10,625 bases of DNA from Gemmatimonadota bacterium (GCA_016180765.1 JACPAP010000056.1:1-10625), one strand, 5' to 3'; shown: positions 1 through 7,220, counted from the first letter of the stretch. Numbers and translations are program-made. The notes: generated by a model not told the origin, from the sequence alone.

Positions 1-891
1 GGAACGGCCCTGGGCGCCTTCCTGAGCGAAGCCCGCTTGGGCGTGGAGCGGGTCATCGCGGACTGGGGGACGCGGGTACGGGCCGAGGATCCCCGGATCG
101 GGCCCGCCATCGCCTACGCCCTGGAGTCGCCCGGCAAGCGCCTGCGCCCCGCGCTGGTGATGGCGGCCTATCGCGAGCTCGGCGGACCCGGAGATGTGGC
201 GCCGTTGGCGGCCGCCGTCGAGGTGGTGCACTGCTACTCGCTGGTGCACGACGACCTTCCCTGCATGGACGACGACGACCTCCGGCGTGGCCGGCCCACC
301 ACGCACCGCCAGTTCGGCGTGGAAGTGGCCACGGAGGCCGGCTATCGGATGATCTCCTTGGCCGGCCGGGTGCTGGCCGCCGGCGCCGCGCGGCTGGGCC
401 TGGAGCGGGGCGTGGTGGGTGCGATCGCGGCGGAGCTGTTCGGCGCGGCGGGCGCCCGCGGGATGATCGGGGGGCAGATGCTCGATCTGGAAGCCGAAGG
501 GCGGAGTCTCACGCGGGGCGATCTGGAGCGTATGCACCGCGCCAAGACCGGGGCGCTGATCGCCGCCAGCGCGGTGCTGGGGGCCCTGGCCGCCGGCGCA
601 GCCCCGGAGCGGGTGGCTGCCCTGCGGGGGTACGGGGAGGAGATCGGCCTCGCGTTCCAGATCGCCGACGATCTCCTGGACGCGAGCGGGAGCTCGGCGG
701 AGCTGGGGAAGACCGCCGGGAAGGACGCCCGCCAGCACAAGGCGACCTTCGCCACGGCCTTGGGGCCCGACGCCGCCCGCGCCGAGGCCGCGCGCCGAGT
801 GGCGCGGGCGGTGGACCGGCTGCGGCGGGCCAGAGTAGATTCCCTGCTACTCGTGGATCTCGCCCACTTCATGGTCGAGCGGAGGTCATAG
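1..891 (+). CDS. ispA: Polyprenyl (farnesyl-type) diphosphate synthase, 5' partial
   Basis: Trans-isoprenyl diphosphate synthase, which condenses IPP with allylic diphosphates to make the C15 (possibly C20) precursor of quinone, carotenoid and cell-wall lipid carriers; cytosolic. The frame is open from base 1 and reads GTALGAFLSEARLG before the TTG at 37, as in the N-terminal helix of the family, so the true start lies just upstream. The 296 visible codons nearly equal the roughly 300 residues of E. coli IspA. Motifs: GKRLRP IPP-binding; first Asp-rich motif DDLPCMD (bases 250-270) with the two-residue insertion of bacterial enzymes; GGQMLD; FQIADDLLD second Asp-rich motif (DD from base 667). 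Tyr at the fifth position before the first Asp motif favours farnesyl-type chain length (inference). The familiar AGDAL segment reads AGYRM here. It ends in TAG six bases before dxs, which it probably shares an operon with. Confidence 0.95.
   Translation, partial: GTALGAFLSEARLGVERVIADWGTRVRAEDPRIGPAIAYALESPGKRLRPALVMAAYRELGGPGDVAPLAAAVEVVHCYSLVHDDLPCMDDDDLRRGRPTTHRQFGVEVATEAGYRMISLAGRVLAAGAARLGLERGVVGAIAAELFGAAGARGMIGGQMLDLEAEGRSLTRGDLERMHRAKTGALIAASAVLGALAAGAAPERVAALRGYGEEIGLAFQIADDLLDASGSSAELGKTAGKDARQHKATFATALGPDAARAEAARRVARAVDRLRRARVDSLLLVDLAHFMVERRS
881..886 (+). promoter_or_regulatory. Shine-Dalgarno of dxs
   Basis: GGAGGT lies inside the last codons of ispA, 11 bases before the dxs ATG at 898. 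It is the clearest ribosome binding site in the window. It fixes the dxs start and implies translation of dxs from the ispA message. Confidence 0.75.
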
Positions 892-897
892 CTCCGC

Positions 898-2799
898 ATG
901 GGCCTGCTCGAATCCATTGGCGGCCCGGCGGACGTGCGCCGGTTGGCGCGCCCGCAGCTGCCGCAACTGGCGGACGAGGTCCGCCAGCGCCTGATTGACG
1001 TCGTCTCCCAGACCGGGGGCCACATCGGCGCGGGGCTGGGCGTGGTGGAGTTGACCGTGGCGCTGGTGCACGCGTTCGACCCGCCCCGGGACCGGATCGT
1101 GTGGGACGTGGGACACCAGGGGTACCCCTGGAAGATCCTCACCGGCCGGAACGACCGGCTCCCCACGCTCCGCCAGCGGGGCGGGCTGTCGGGCTTCCTG
1201 CGGCGGGACGAAAGCGAGTACGACACCTTCGGCGCCGGGCACGCCGGCACCGGGGTCTCGGCGGCCCTGGGCATGGCCACCGCGCGGGATCTCGCGGGCG
1301 ACGACTACGACGTAGTCGCGGTGGTGGGCGACGGCGCGCTCACCTGTGGCCTGCCGTACGAAGGGATGAACAACGCCGGGCACTCCGACCGCGACATCAT
1401 CCTGGTCCTCAACGACAACGGCATGTCCATCGCGCCCAACGTGGGCGCCATCAACAAGTACCTCGGCTCCATCATCGCCAGCCCCATCACCAACCGCGTG
1501 CGCGAGCGCGTGAAGCACCTGATCGAGAAGGCCTCGCACGTGGTTGGCGGCCCGCACATGCTCGAGTTCGCCAAGACCCTGGAGGAGAGCATCAAGAACC
1601 TGTGGTCGCCCGGCATGCTGTTCGAGGAGCTGGGCTTCCGCTACTTCGGGCCGATCGACGGGCACAACATCGAGGCCATGCTCAAGGCGTTCGACCTGGT
1701 CAAGACGCTGCGAGGGCCACGCGTGGTCCACGTCATCACGGAAAAGGGCCGTGGCTTTCCGCTCCGGGAGCCGGACCTGGAGAAGTTCCACGCGCGCAAC
1801 CCGTACGACCCGGTGACCGGCGTGCTGCGCCCCGCCGGAGACGGACCGCCCGCCTGGACCAAGGTGTTCGGCGAGGCGTTGACCCAGCTGGCCGCCGAGC
1901 ATCCCGAGATCGTGGCGATCACGGCGGCCATGCCCTCGGGCACCGGGACCAACATCTTCCAGAAGAAATGGCCCGAGCGGTTCTTCGACGTCGGCATCGC
2001 GGAGGGGCACGCCGTCACCTTCGCGGCCGGCTTGGCGGCCGGCGGCTTCCGGCCGGTGGTTGCCATCTACTCCACGTTCTTGCAGCGCGCCTACGACAGC
2101 ATCATCCACGACGTGGCGATTCAGCAGCTCCCGGTGATCTTCTGCCTGGATCGCGCCGGGATGGTGGGGGCGGACGGGCAGACCCACATGGGGCTGTACG
2201 ATCTGGCGTACCTGTCGGCCGTGCCCAACATGACGGTGACGCAGCCCAAGGACGGGGCCGAGTTGATCGGGCTGTTGCGCTGCGCGCTGGCCCACCGTGA
2301 TGGCCCCTTCGCCATCCGCTACCCCCGGGATAATGTCCCGGCCGCCGCGCCCGCCGTGTCCGCCGTGCCCGCCGTCCCCTACGGGACCTGGGAGCCGCTG
2401 CGCTCCGGACGCGAGTGCGCTATCCTCGCCGTCGGCGTGATGTCGCATCCGGCGCTGGAGGCCGCGGGGCTGCTGGCCCGCGACGGCCTGGACCTGAGCG
2501 TGGTGAATTGCCGCTTCGTGAAACCGTTGGACCGCGCCACGCTCAGGGCGCTGGTGGCGGACCACCGGCTGCTGGTCACCGTGGAAGACGGCACCAAAGT
2601 CAACGGGTTCGGCGCGCAGGTGGCCGCCGCCGTGGAGGAGCTGGCGCCGGAGGTTCGGGTGGCGGTGATGGGTGCCCCGGACCGCACGTTCGAGCACGCC
2701 TCCCGCCAGCAGCAACTGGCGGAAGCGGGGTTGACCGGCGCGGGGATCGCGGACCAAGTGCGGGCCTGGGCCTCCGAGGAAAGCCTCTCGGTCAGATGA
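898..2799 (+). CDS. dxs: 1-deoxy-D-xylulose-5-phosphate synthase
   Basis: Thiamine-diphosphate enzyme that joins pyruvate and glyceraldehyde 3-phosphate into DXP, the entry step of the MEP isoprenoid pathway (and a precursor for ThDP and PLP). 633 residues, normal length. Visible: GGH at 40-42 (active-site His), IVWDVGHQGYPWKILTGR (67-84), the ThDP motif GDGA (144-147) ending in NDN (172-174), the second-half IAEGHAVTFAAG (367-378) with catalytic Glu369, DRAGMVGADGQTH (418-430), and YPRDN (475-479); a transketolase C-terminal domain follows. Differences from common DXS: GHAGTG where GHSSTS is usual, GDGALTC for GDGAMTG, and Gly370 for the usual Gln after the catalytic Glu. A Pro-Ala-Val/Ser-Ala-Val run near 482-493 comes from a 9-bp tandem repeat. 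The strong SD at 881 supports the ATG. The stop overlaps the original nadK ATG by four bases. Confidence 0.97.
   Translation: MGLLESIGGPADVRRLARPQLPQLADEVRQRLIDVVSQTGGHIGAGLGVVELTVALVHAFDPPRDRIVWDVGHQGYPWKILTGRNDRLPTLRQRGGLSGFLRRDESEYDTFGAGHAGTGVSAALGMATARDLAGDDYDVVAVVGDGALTCGLPYEGMNNAGHSDRDIILVLNDNGMSIAPNVGAINKYLGSIIASPITNRVRERVKHLIEKASHVVGGPHMLEFAKTLEESIKNLWSPGMLFEELGFRYFGPIDGHNIEAMLKAFDLVKTLRGPRVVHVITEKGRGFPLREPDLEKFHARNPYDPVTGVLRPAGDGPPAWTKVFGEALTQLAAEHPEIVAITAAMPSGTGTNIFQKKWPERFFDVGIAEGHAVTFAAGLAAGGFRPVVAIYSTFLQRAYDSIIHDVAIQQLPVIFCLDRAGMVGADGQTHMGLYDLAYLSAVPNMTVTQPKDGAELIGLLRCALAHRDGPFAIRYPRDNVPAAAPAVSAVPAVPYGTWEPLRSGRECAILAVGVMSHPALEAAGLLARDGLDLSVVNCRFVKPLDRATLRALVADHRLLVTVEDGTKVNGFGAQVAAAVEELAPEVRVAVMGAPDRTFEHASRQQQLAEAGLTGAGIADQVRAWASEESLSVR
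2341..2376 (+). repeat. Four 9-bp tandem units inside dxs
   Basis: Units read GCCGCCGCG, CCCGCCGTG, TCCGCCGTG, CCCGCCGTC: the last three differ only at their end bases, the first is degenerate. They encode AAA-PAV-SAV-PAV in the linker just after the YPRDN motif, a spot where DXS proteins normally vary. The reading frame is kept. A closely related array lies in recN. Confidence 0.7.
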
Positions 2800-2843
2800 A
2801 CGTCGGCGTGGTTGGGAACCCGCGGTATTCGGACCTCCGTCAC
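2796..2843 (+). other. Original N-terminus of nadK, now out of frame
   Basis: An ATG at 2796 overlaps the dxs TGA (ATGA) and has GAGGAAA 13 bases upstream. It reads MNVGVVGNPRYSDLR, which looks like the first beta strand and Gly-Asn-Pro turn of bacterial NAD kinases. After about codon 15 this frame becomes Arg/Pro-rich nonsense, while the +1 frame starts to give sensible NadK sequence (VTLFSGPELAGLW). The roughly 12-15 residues of helix expected between the two are missing. I infer an out-of-frame deletion near 2836-2845, or an assembly error. The end coordinate is approximate. Confidence 0.7.
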
Positions 2844-3621
2844 CCTCTTCTCCGGACCCGAGCTCGCCGGCCTCTGGCCCCAGCCGGTCGCCCGGCTGGC
2901 AGACGGCGAACGGCTCGATCTCCTGATCACCTTCGGCGGCGATGGCACCCTGCTCCGCGGCGCCCGGCTCCTGGGGGAGCGCGACGCGCCCATCCTCGGC
3001 GTGAACCTGGGCCGCATGGGATTCCTCACCACCGCCACGCCGGACACGTTGGACGAGGCGCTGGCCGCGGCCGCCTCGGGGCGGTACCAGGTGGACACGC
3101 GGTGCGCGCTCGAGGCTCGGATCCTGGCCCCGGACGGCACGGATCGGGCGGGGCCGCTGGCGCTCAACGATGTGGTGCTGCACAAAGGGGGGGTGGCGCG
3201 GGTCATCGGCCTCCGGGTGCTGCTTCAGGCCGAGGAGATCGGCCGCTATAGCGCGGACGGGATCATCGTGGCCACGCCCACGGGCTCCACGGCCTACTCC
3301 TTGAGCGCCGGAGGGCCGGTCGTGCTGCCCGGCGTGGACGCCCTGGTGATCACCCCGATCTGCCCCCACACGCTGGCCGTCCGGTCGATCGTGGTCCCCG
3401 GCGACTCGGAGGTCACGATCGAGCAGGTCCCGCCGGTGGGCGACGAGGTGCTGGTCTCCTACGACGGCCAGGTGGGCACGACACTCCAACCCAGCGAGCG
3501 GGTCCTGGTTCGGCGGGCCCGGTCCGCCGTTCGTTTGATACGGCTCGAAAAAGAAGGATTCTTCGCGCGGATGCGGCGCAAGTTACAATGGGGAGACTTG
3601 AGCGACCGCGAGCAGAGCTAG
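2812..3621 (+). CDS. nadK: NAD kinase, N-terminus apparently frameshifted
   Basis: ATP-dependent NAD kinase, the enzyme that makes NADP. The longest intact frame starts at TTG 2812 (269 residues, slightly short). Visible: GGDGT with the catalytic Asp (42-46), GVNLGRMGFL (63-72), ALND (117-120, NAD binding), ADGIIVATPTGSTAYSLSAGGP (148-169, read as two adjoining motifs ADGIIVATPTGST and AYSLSAGGP), TPICPHTL (181-188), and a basic FFARMRRKLQWG tail. Residues 1-9 (MGTRGIRTS) match nothing in the family. The expected start, MNVGVVGNP, is in another frame from ATG 2796, coupled to dxs. The TTG has no convincing SD. Either the gene is damaged, the sequence has a local error, or a shortened protein lacking the first beta strand is made. 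The catalytic core is complete. Confidence 0.85.
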   Translation: MGTRGIRTSVTLFSGPELAGLWPQPVARLADGERLDLLITFGGDGTLLRGARLLGERDAPILGVNLGRMGFLTTATPDTLDEALAAAASGRYQVDTRCALEARILAPDGTDRAGPLALNDVVLHKGGVARVIGLRVLLQAEEIGRYSADGIIVATPTGSTAYSLSAGGPVVLPGVDALVITPICPHTLAVRSIVVPGDSEVTIEQVPPVGDEVLVSYDGQVGTTLQPSERVLVRRARSAVRLIRLEKEGFFARMRRKLQWGDLSDREQS

Positions 3622-3635
3622 GGGTGTGTTGAACC

Positions 3636-3772
3636 CGCAGAGGTGGGTCCCTTCGCGTCCTGTAGTGCGTGCGGACCGGCGGAGCCAGCCATCCGCTGCC
3701 GCAATGCACCATCGTGCCTGGGCTCCGCCGAGACCGCACGCACTAAGGTCCGCTCCGGGACCCACCTCTGCG
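3636..3772. repeat. Large palindromic element, copy 1 (nadK-recN gap)
   Basis: A 137-bp inverted repeat with three perfectly matching blocks in order: CGCAGAGGTGGGTCCC (3636-3651) with its complement at 3757-3772; TAGTGCGTGCGG (3663-3674) with 3734-3745; CGGCGGAGCC (3677-3686) with 3721-3730. Between blocks are a symmetrical 11/11-base internal loop and a 2/3-base loop; the apical loop is 34 bases (3687-3720). Beyond the outer block, GGGGTGTG (from 3621) can pair as RNA with CACGGGG-like GTGTGCCCC-side sequence ending at 3783, using four G-C and then G-U pairs. No protein frame is plausible inside. It lies 14 bases after the nadK stop and 53 before recN. There is no U-tract, so it is not a standard intrinsic terminator. 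The likeliest nature is a dispersed palindromic or MITE-like repeat. Confidence 0.85.
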
Positions 3773-3825
3773 CGTTGTGCCCCTAAGGCGACCGCCCGGT
3801 CTGTCGCGTCCGCCGTGACCGCCCG
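3773..3825 (+). other. Short leader before recN, nothing firm
   Basis: These 53 bases separate the palindromic element from the recN ATG. I see no convincing -10/-35 or Shine-Dalgarno. The TCCGCCGTG at 3809-3817 is identical to one unit of the 9-bp repeat in dxs, but a single unit may be chance in such GC-rich sequence. Confidence 0.3.
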
Positions 3826-5517
3826 ATGTTGACGGAGTTGCGGGTCCGCGACCTCGCCGTCATCGCCGACGTGACGCTCAAGCTCCGGCCCGGCCTCAAC
3901 GTGCTGACCGGCGAGACCGGGGCGGGGAAGTCCATGCTGGTGGATGCGCTGGCCCTGTTGCTGGGCGAGCGCGCCAGCGCGGACATCGTGCGCCCCGGCG
4001 CCCCCCGAGCGATCGTGGAGGCGGCGTTTGATCTTCGGTCATCTTCCGCCGCTTCCGCCGCCCCTGCCGCATCTGCCGCTGCGCAAGAGCTAGGCATCGA
4101 CCTCGAAGACGACCAGTTGGTGGTCCGTAGGGACATCAACGCGGAAGGCCGAAATCGCGCCTGGGCCAACGGCTCGCCCGCCACGGTGGGGGCGCTCGCC
4201 ACCTTGGGCCAGTTGCTGGTGGACCTGCACGGCCAGCACGAGGCCCAGTCGCTGCTCAAGCCGGCCGAGCAACGGGACATCCTGGACGCATTCGGCGACG
4301 CCCAGCCGGAGCGCGAAGCCGTGACGCGGGCGTACGCCCAGGCCGCGGAGCTGCGCGACCAGGAGCGGCAGCTGGCCCGGAAGCTGGACGAGATCAAGCG
4401 CCGGGTGGACTACTTGCGCCATGTGGCGCAGGAGATCGCGGCCGCGCAGCCCAAGGTAGGTGAAGACGAGCGTCTCGCGGTTGACGCCAAGCGGCTGTCC
4501 AACGTCGAGGAGCTGACCCGGCTGGCTGAGCGGCTGGCGGGGCTGCTGGACGGCGAGCAGGGCGCCGCGCTGGACGCGCTGGCGCAGGCCTCGCGCGCCC
4601 TGGATCAGCTGGAGCGGATTGATGCCAGCGTGGCGGGTTGGCGCGAGCTGTTGGACCAGGCATATGCCGGCGCCGAGGAGCTGGCGCGGGTGGTGCGGGG
4701 CTACGCGTCGGGGATCGAGCTGGACCCGGGTCGCCTGGAAGCGGTGGAGCGGCGGCGCGACGTGTTGTACCGGTTGACGCAGAAGTACGGGCCCACCATC
4801 CACGACGTCATCCGGTTTGGCGAAGAGGCCCAGCGGGAACTCTCGCTGCTGGACACGGCGGATGACGATCTCAAGGCGCTCGCCGAGCGGCGCGGGGCGG
4901 CGGATGCGGCGCTGGAGGACGCGGCTGGCCGGCTGACGGGTAAGCGGAAGAAGGCCGCGGCCAAGCTGGCCCAAGCGGTCGAGGAGTTGATGCCGGGCCT
5001 CGGGATGCCGGGCGGCAGATGCAAGGTGCAGATCACGCCGGCCCCCGCGGTTACCCAGGCCGGCGGGGACGAGGTCGTGTTCCTGGTGCAGCTCAACGTG
5101 GGGCTCGAGGCCAGGCCGCTGGCGCAGGTGGCGTCCGGTGGAGAGCTATCGCGGCTGATGCTGGCGTTGAAGGTGGTCCTGGCCCGCCACGACAAGGTCC
5201 CCACGCTGGTGTTCGACGAAGTGGATCAGGGGATCGGCGGCGAGGTCGCGATGCAGGTGGGCGATGCGTTGAGTCAAGTCGCGGCGTCGCGCCAGGTGCT
5301 GGTGATCACGCATCTCCCGCAGATCGCCGCCCAGGCCGCGCACCATCTGGTGGTGAGCAAGCAGCCCAAGGGCGGCATTGCCACGGCGGACGTGCGGGTG
5401 GTGAACGGCGAGGAGCGGGTCGAGGAGATCGCGCGGATGCTGGGTGATGCGGGAGACCCGACGGCCCGGCGGCATGCCAGGGAGATGCTCAAGAAGGTGG
5501 CAGCGCCGGTGGGGTGA
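3826..5517 (+). CDS. recN: DNA repair protein RecN (SMC-like ATPase)
   Basis: SMC-family ATPase that gathers DNA ends during double-strand-break repair; cytosolic, nucleoid-associated. 563 residues, close to the usual 550-560. N-terminal lobe: LTELRVRDLAVI, Walker A GETGAGKS (29-36), DLHGQHEAQSLL (133-144, Q-loop region). Residues about 165-385 are Ala/Glu/Arg/Leu-rich and match the coiled-coil arm. C-terminal lobe: signature VASGGELSRL (435-444), Walker B LVFDEVDQGIGG (461-472) with D464/E465, H-loop THLPQIAAQA (495-504). Both lobes look complete. A Ser/Ala/Pro run at 72-86, in the variable loop before ELGID, is encoded by 9-bp repeats. The ATG at 3826 puts the family start MLTELRVRDL directly at the N-terminus, though no clear SD precedes it. 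Same strand as nadK but separated by a palindromic element, so it may be transcribed separately. Confidence 0.96.
   Translation: MLTELRVRDLAVIADVTLKLRPGLNVLTGETGAGKSMLVDALALLLGERASADIVRPGAPRAIVEAAFDLRSSSAASAAPAASAAAQELGIDLEDDQLVVRRDINAEGRNRAWANGSPATVGALATLGQLLVDLHGQHEAQSLLKPAEQRDILDAFGDAQPEREAVTRAYAQAAELRDQERQLARKLDEIKRRVDYLRHVAQEIAAAQPKVGEDERLAVDAKRLSNVEELTRLAERLAGLLDGEQGAALDALAQASRALDQLERIDASVAGWRELLDQAYAGAEELARVVRGYASGIELDPGRLEAVERRRDVLYRLTQKYGPTIHDVIRFGEEAQRELSLLDTADDDLKALAERRGAADAALEDAAGRLTGKRKKAAAKLAQAVEELMPGLGMPGGRCKVQITPAPAVTQAGGDEVVFLVQLNVGLEARPLAQVASGGELSRLMLALKVVLARHDKVPTLVFDEVDQGIGGEVAMQVGDALSQVAASRQVLVITHLPQIAAQAAHHLVVSKQPKGGIATADVRVVNGEERVEEIARMLGDAGDPTARRHAREMLKKVAAPVG
4045..4080 (+). 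repeat. Four 9-bp tandem units inside recN
   Basis: Units TCCGCCGCT, TCCGCCGCC, CCTGCCGCA, TCTGCCGCT encode SAA-SAA-PAA-SAA. They form an in-frame low-complexity insertion in the N-terminal ATPase lobe between AFDLR and ELGID. The consensus YCYGCCGYN is nearly that of the array in dxs. Confidence 0.7.
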
Positions 5518-5531
5518 GCGGTGAGGGGTGG

Positions 5532-5598
5532 GTGGGTCCCTCCGGGCGCTGTAGTGCTACCGCCAGGCCACGTCTAGCGTGCCAAGCCATGGCACTAA
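5532..5598. repeat. Palindromic element, shorter copy 2 (recN-barrel gap)
   Basis: It starts with the same GTGGGTCCC block as copy 1. Eleven bases follow (TCCGGGCGCTG against TTCGCGTCCTG in copy 1) and then TAGTGC at the same spacing. Its right side carries CGTGCC (5578-5583) and GCACTAA (5592-5598), both present in order in copy 1. TAGTGC (5552-5557) and GCACTA (5592-5597) bracket an imperfect hairpin. The outer right arm (GGGACCCAC) is missing. It fills the 77-bp gap between convergent recN and the barrel gene, and the CTA of its right end is the TAG stop of the barrel gene. No U-tract follows on either strand. Confidence 0.65.
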
Positions 5599-7220
5599 AA
5601 CAACTTGGCGTGGAACCGCAGGTACAAGTGCAGCATGGTGCTCTTGGGTACCAGCCCGCCCGATCCCGAAAACGCCGCCTGATAGCTCAGGCCGGCCTCA
5701 ACCGGGAGGGCCGTCAGGGTCCCCGTCGTGTCGCGCTGGGGCCGCGTGGCCCGGTAGGCGATCCCGGCACCGAGGCTCCACGACTGGCCGCCCGAGCCGC
5801 GGGCCACGTCCTCCGGCGCCGGCGTCCCGGGCAGCGGGTCCCCGGTGGCTGGGAGTGCGTAGGAGTCTGCGGCCTTGTGGAAGTAGTAGGCCGATCCGTA
5901 CACCTGAAACCCTTCGCTCAGCCTGAGCGACGGGTAGACTGCGGCGCGGAACACGTCTCCCAGCTGACGGTCCGTCAGGTACTCGTACGCGGCGAGCGCC
6001 ATGGGCCGCTCGGGCGAAGCCCAGCGCATGGAGAGCTGGTCGGCGAACTGGTGCGTGTACATCGCCGTGCCGGAGAGCCCGAGTCTGCCCGGCTCCCACG
6101 CGAACTCCGCCCCGCCCTCCAGATCCAGTTGCTGGTCCCCGGTTCCCAGGTTGAACAGGTGGGTCGGGTGTTGGCGGTATCCGGTGGGGAGTCGCACGCC
6201 GGTGGTGAGCACGGCCCGAAGCCGCGAACCGCGCAGCAGGCCGATGCGCAGGAACACCTCGACGTCGCCCAATCGGTAAATGCGCTTTGGGGTGGCCAGG
6301 GGCAAGAGGTCGTAGCCGAAGACCGGGTCGGTCACCACGGTCTGGAGGTCCGCACTGTCCAGCCGAGCCGCGGGTAGCGGCAAGGTTGCGGACACCGTGC
6401 CGGCGCCCAACGCCGCCAGCGAGTCCGCTACGGCCTTGATCTCCGCGCGAAGGGCGAGTCCGGCGGCCGAGGAAGCCAGCGGCGCGGTCGGAGGCAGCAC
6501 CTGGCCCGGGGCCCCCGTCAGAATCACCAGAGCATCGCGGAGGCGGGTGGCTCGCGCCCACAGCGCGTTCGCGGCGGCGCATTGCGCGCTGGATGGACAC
6601 CCGTAGCGCCCGGCTGTGATTTGGGCCTCCAGAGACCCGATGGCGGCGTCCAGCTCTGACAGCAACGCCGCGATCTCCGCGGCCGCCGGGCCGGTGCCCG
6701 CGGCGGCGGCCGCCTGGTTCCACCCCACGTTGGCGTCCGTCGTGTCCACGGCGAGCACGCCCTGCACCCTGGTCTTTACCAAGGGCACCCGAACACCCAG
6801 CGTGAGCCAGTTCGTGAGGCCGAGGGAGAAGTCGAACGGAAACCGCCGCGCGTCGGCGTCCAGCGGCAGTGAGACGTTCCCCAGGCTCATGCGGTAGCTG
6901 CTGTCCCCGGTGATGCTGCGCACCGCGAGCTCCGCCGCGGTGAGCGACGGCAAAAAGTTGGTGCCGGCGGTGTCGGGAGAGAGGTACCGCCCCAGCGGCT
7001 CCGTCATCCCGCTGCTGTCGAATCGCGTGTCGTAGTGGGCGTAGCTCGGCAGAAACCCGACCTGCAGCTGCCCGCGGGGCAGCACGCGCGCGTCCACATA
7101 GGTCAGGGGGAACGTGCTCCACTGCGGGAACTGAGCCGCCGTGGTGCCCGCGTTCGCCAGGGTCAACGGGACGCAAATGAAGGTGGTTAGACCGATCCGG
7201 GGTCTGAAGGCATGGCGCAT
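5595..7220 (-). CDS. Predicted outer-membrane beta-barrel protein, unknown function
   Basis: No family recognised with confidence. From the ATG at 7220 it is 541 residues. The N-terminus MRHAFRPRIGLTTFICV, ending near TTAAQ, is a typical Sec signal peptide with AQ-type cleavage around residue 29-30. Many short alternating strands follow (GQLQVGFLPSYAHYDTRF; FDFSLGLTNWLTLGVRVPL; VEVFLRIGLLRGSRLRAVLTTGVRLPTG, seen as repeated G/aromatic/Leu patterns), with the last one, LHLYLRFHAKLF, ending in Phe like a BAM signal. Residues about 165-275 break the pattern: an Ala/Leu/Glu-rich, probably helical insertion with Cys208 and Cys214 (CPSSAQC). A GTG at 7247 would add nine residues and blur the signal peptide; neither start has an SD. 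It lies 47 bp downstream of the ClC gene on the same strand, so cotranscription is likely. It could be a porin or transport-type barrel; substrate unknown. Confidence 0.8.
   Translation of the reverse strand: MRHAFRPRIGLTTFICVPLTLANAGTTAAQFPQWSTFPLTYVDARVLPRGQLQVGFLPSYAHYDTRFDSSGMTEPLGRYLSPDTAGTNFLPSLTAAELAVRSITGDSSYRMSLGNVSLPLDADARRFPFDFSLGLTNWLTLGVRVPLVKTRVQGVLAVDTTDANVGWNQAAAAAGTGPAAAEIAALLSELDAAIGSLEAQITAGRYGCPSSAQCAAANALWARATRLRDALVILTGAPGQVLPPTAPLASSAAGLALRAEIKAVADSLAALGAGTVSATLPLPAARLDSADLQTVVTDPVFGYDLLPLATPKRIYRLGDVEVFLRIGLLRGSRLRAVLTTGVRLPTGYRQHPTHLFNLGTGDQQLDLEGGAEFAWEPGRLGLSGTAMYTHQFADQLSMRWASPERPMALAAYEYLTDRQLGDVFRAAVYPSLRLSEGFQVYGSAYYFHKAADSYALPATGDPLPGTPAPEDVARGSGGQSWSLGAGIAYRATRPQRDTTGTLTALPVEAGLSYQAAFSGSGGLVPKSTMLHLYLRFHAKLF

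Noticed and set aside
886..3489. A very long open frame (867 codons) on the minus strand across dxs and nadK
   Set aside because: It is His/Arg/Gly/Val-rich with no motifs, mirrors codon structure of dxs and nadK, and is typical of antisense frames in GC-rich DNA.
3621..3783. Integron attC site
   Set aside because: The ends have AAC- and GTT-like bases, but GTTGAAC and GTTGTGC are not complementary as attC ends must be, and no integrase or cassette context is present.
5552..5598. Bidirectional intrinsic terminator between recN and the barrel gene
   Set aside because: The position is right and a hairpin exists, but it is imperfect and no T-run follows on either strand; homology to copy 1 explains it better as a repeat.
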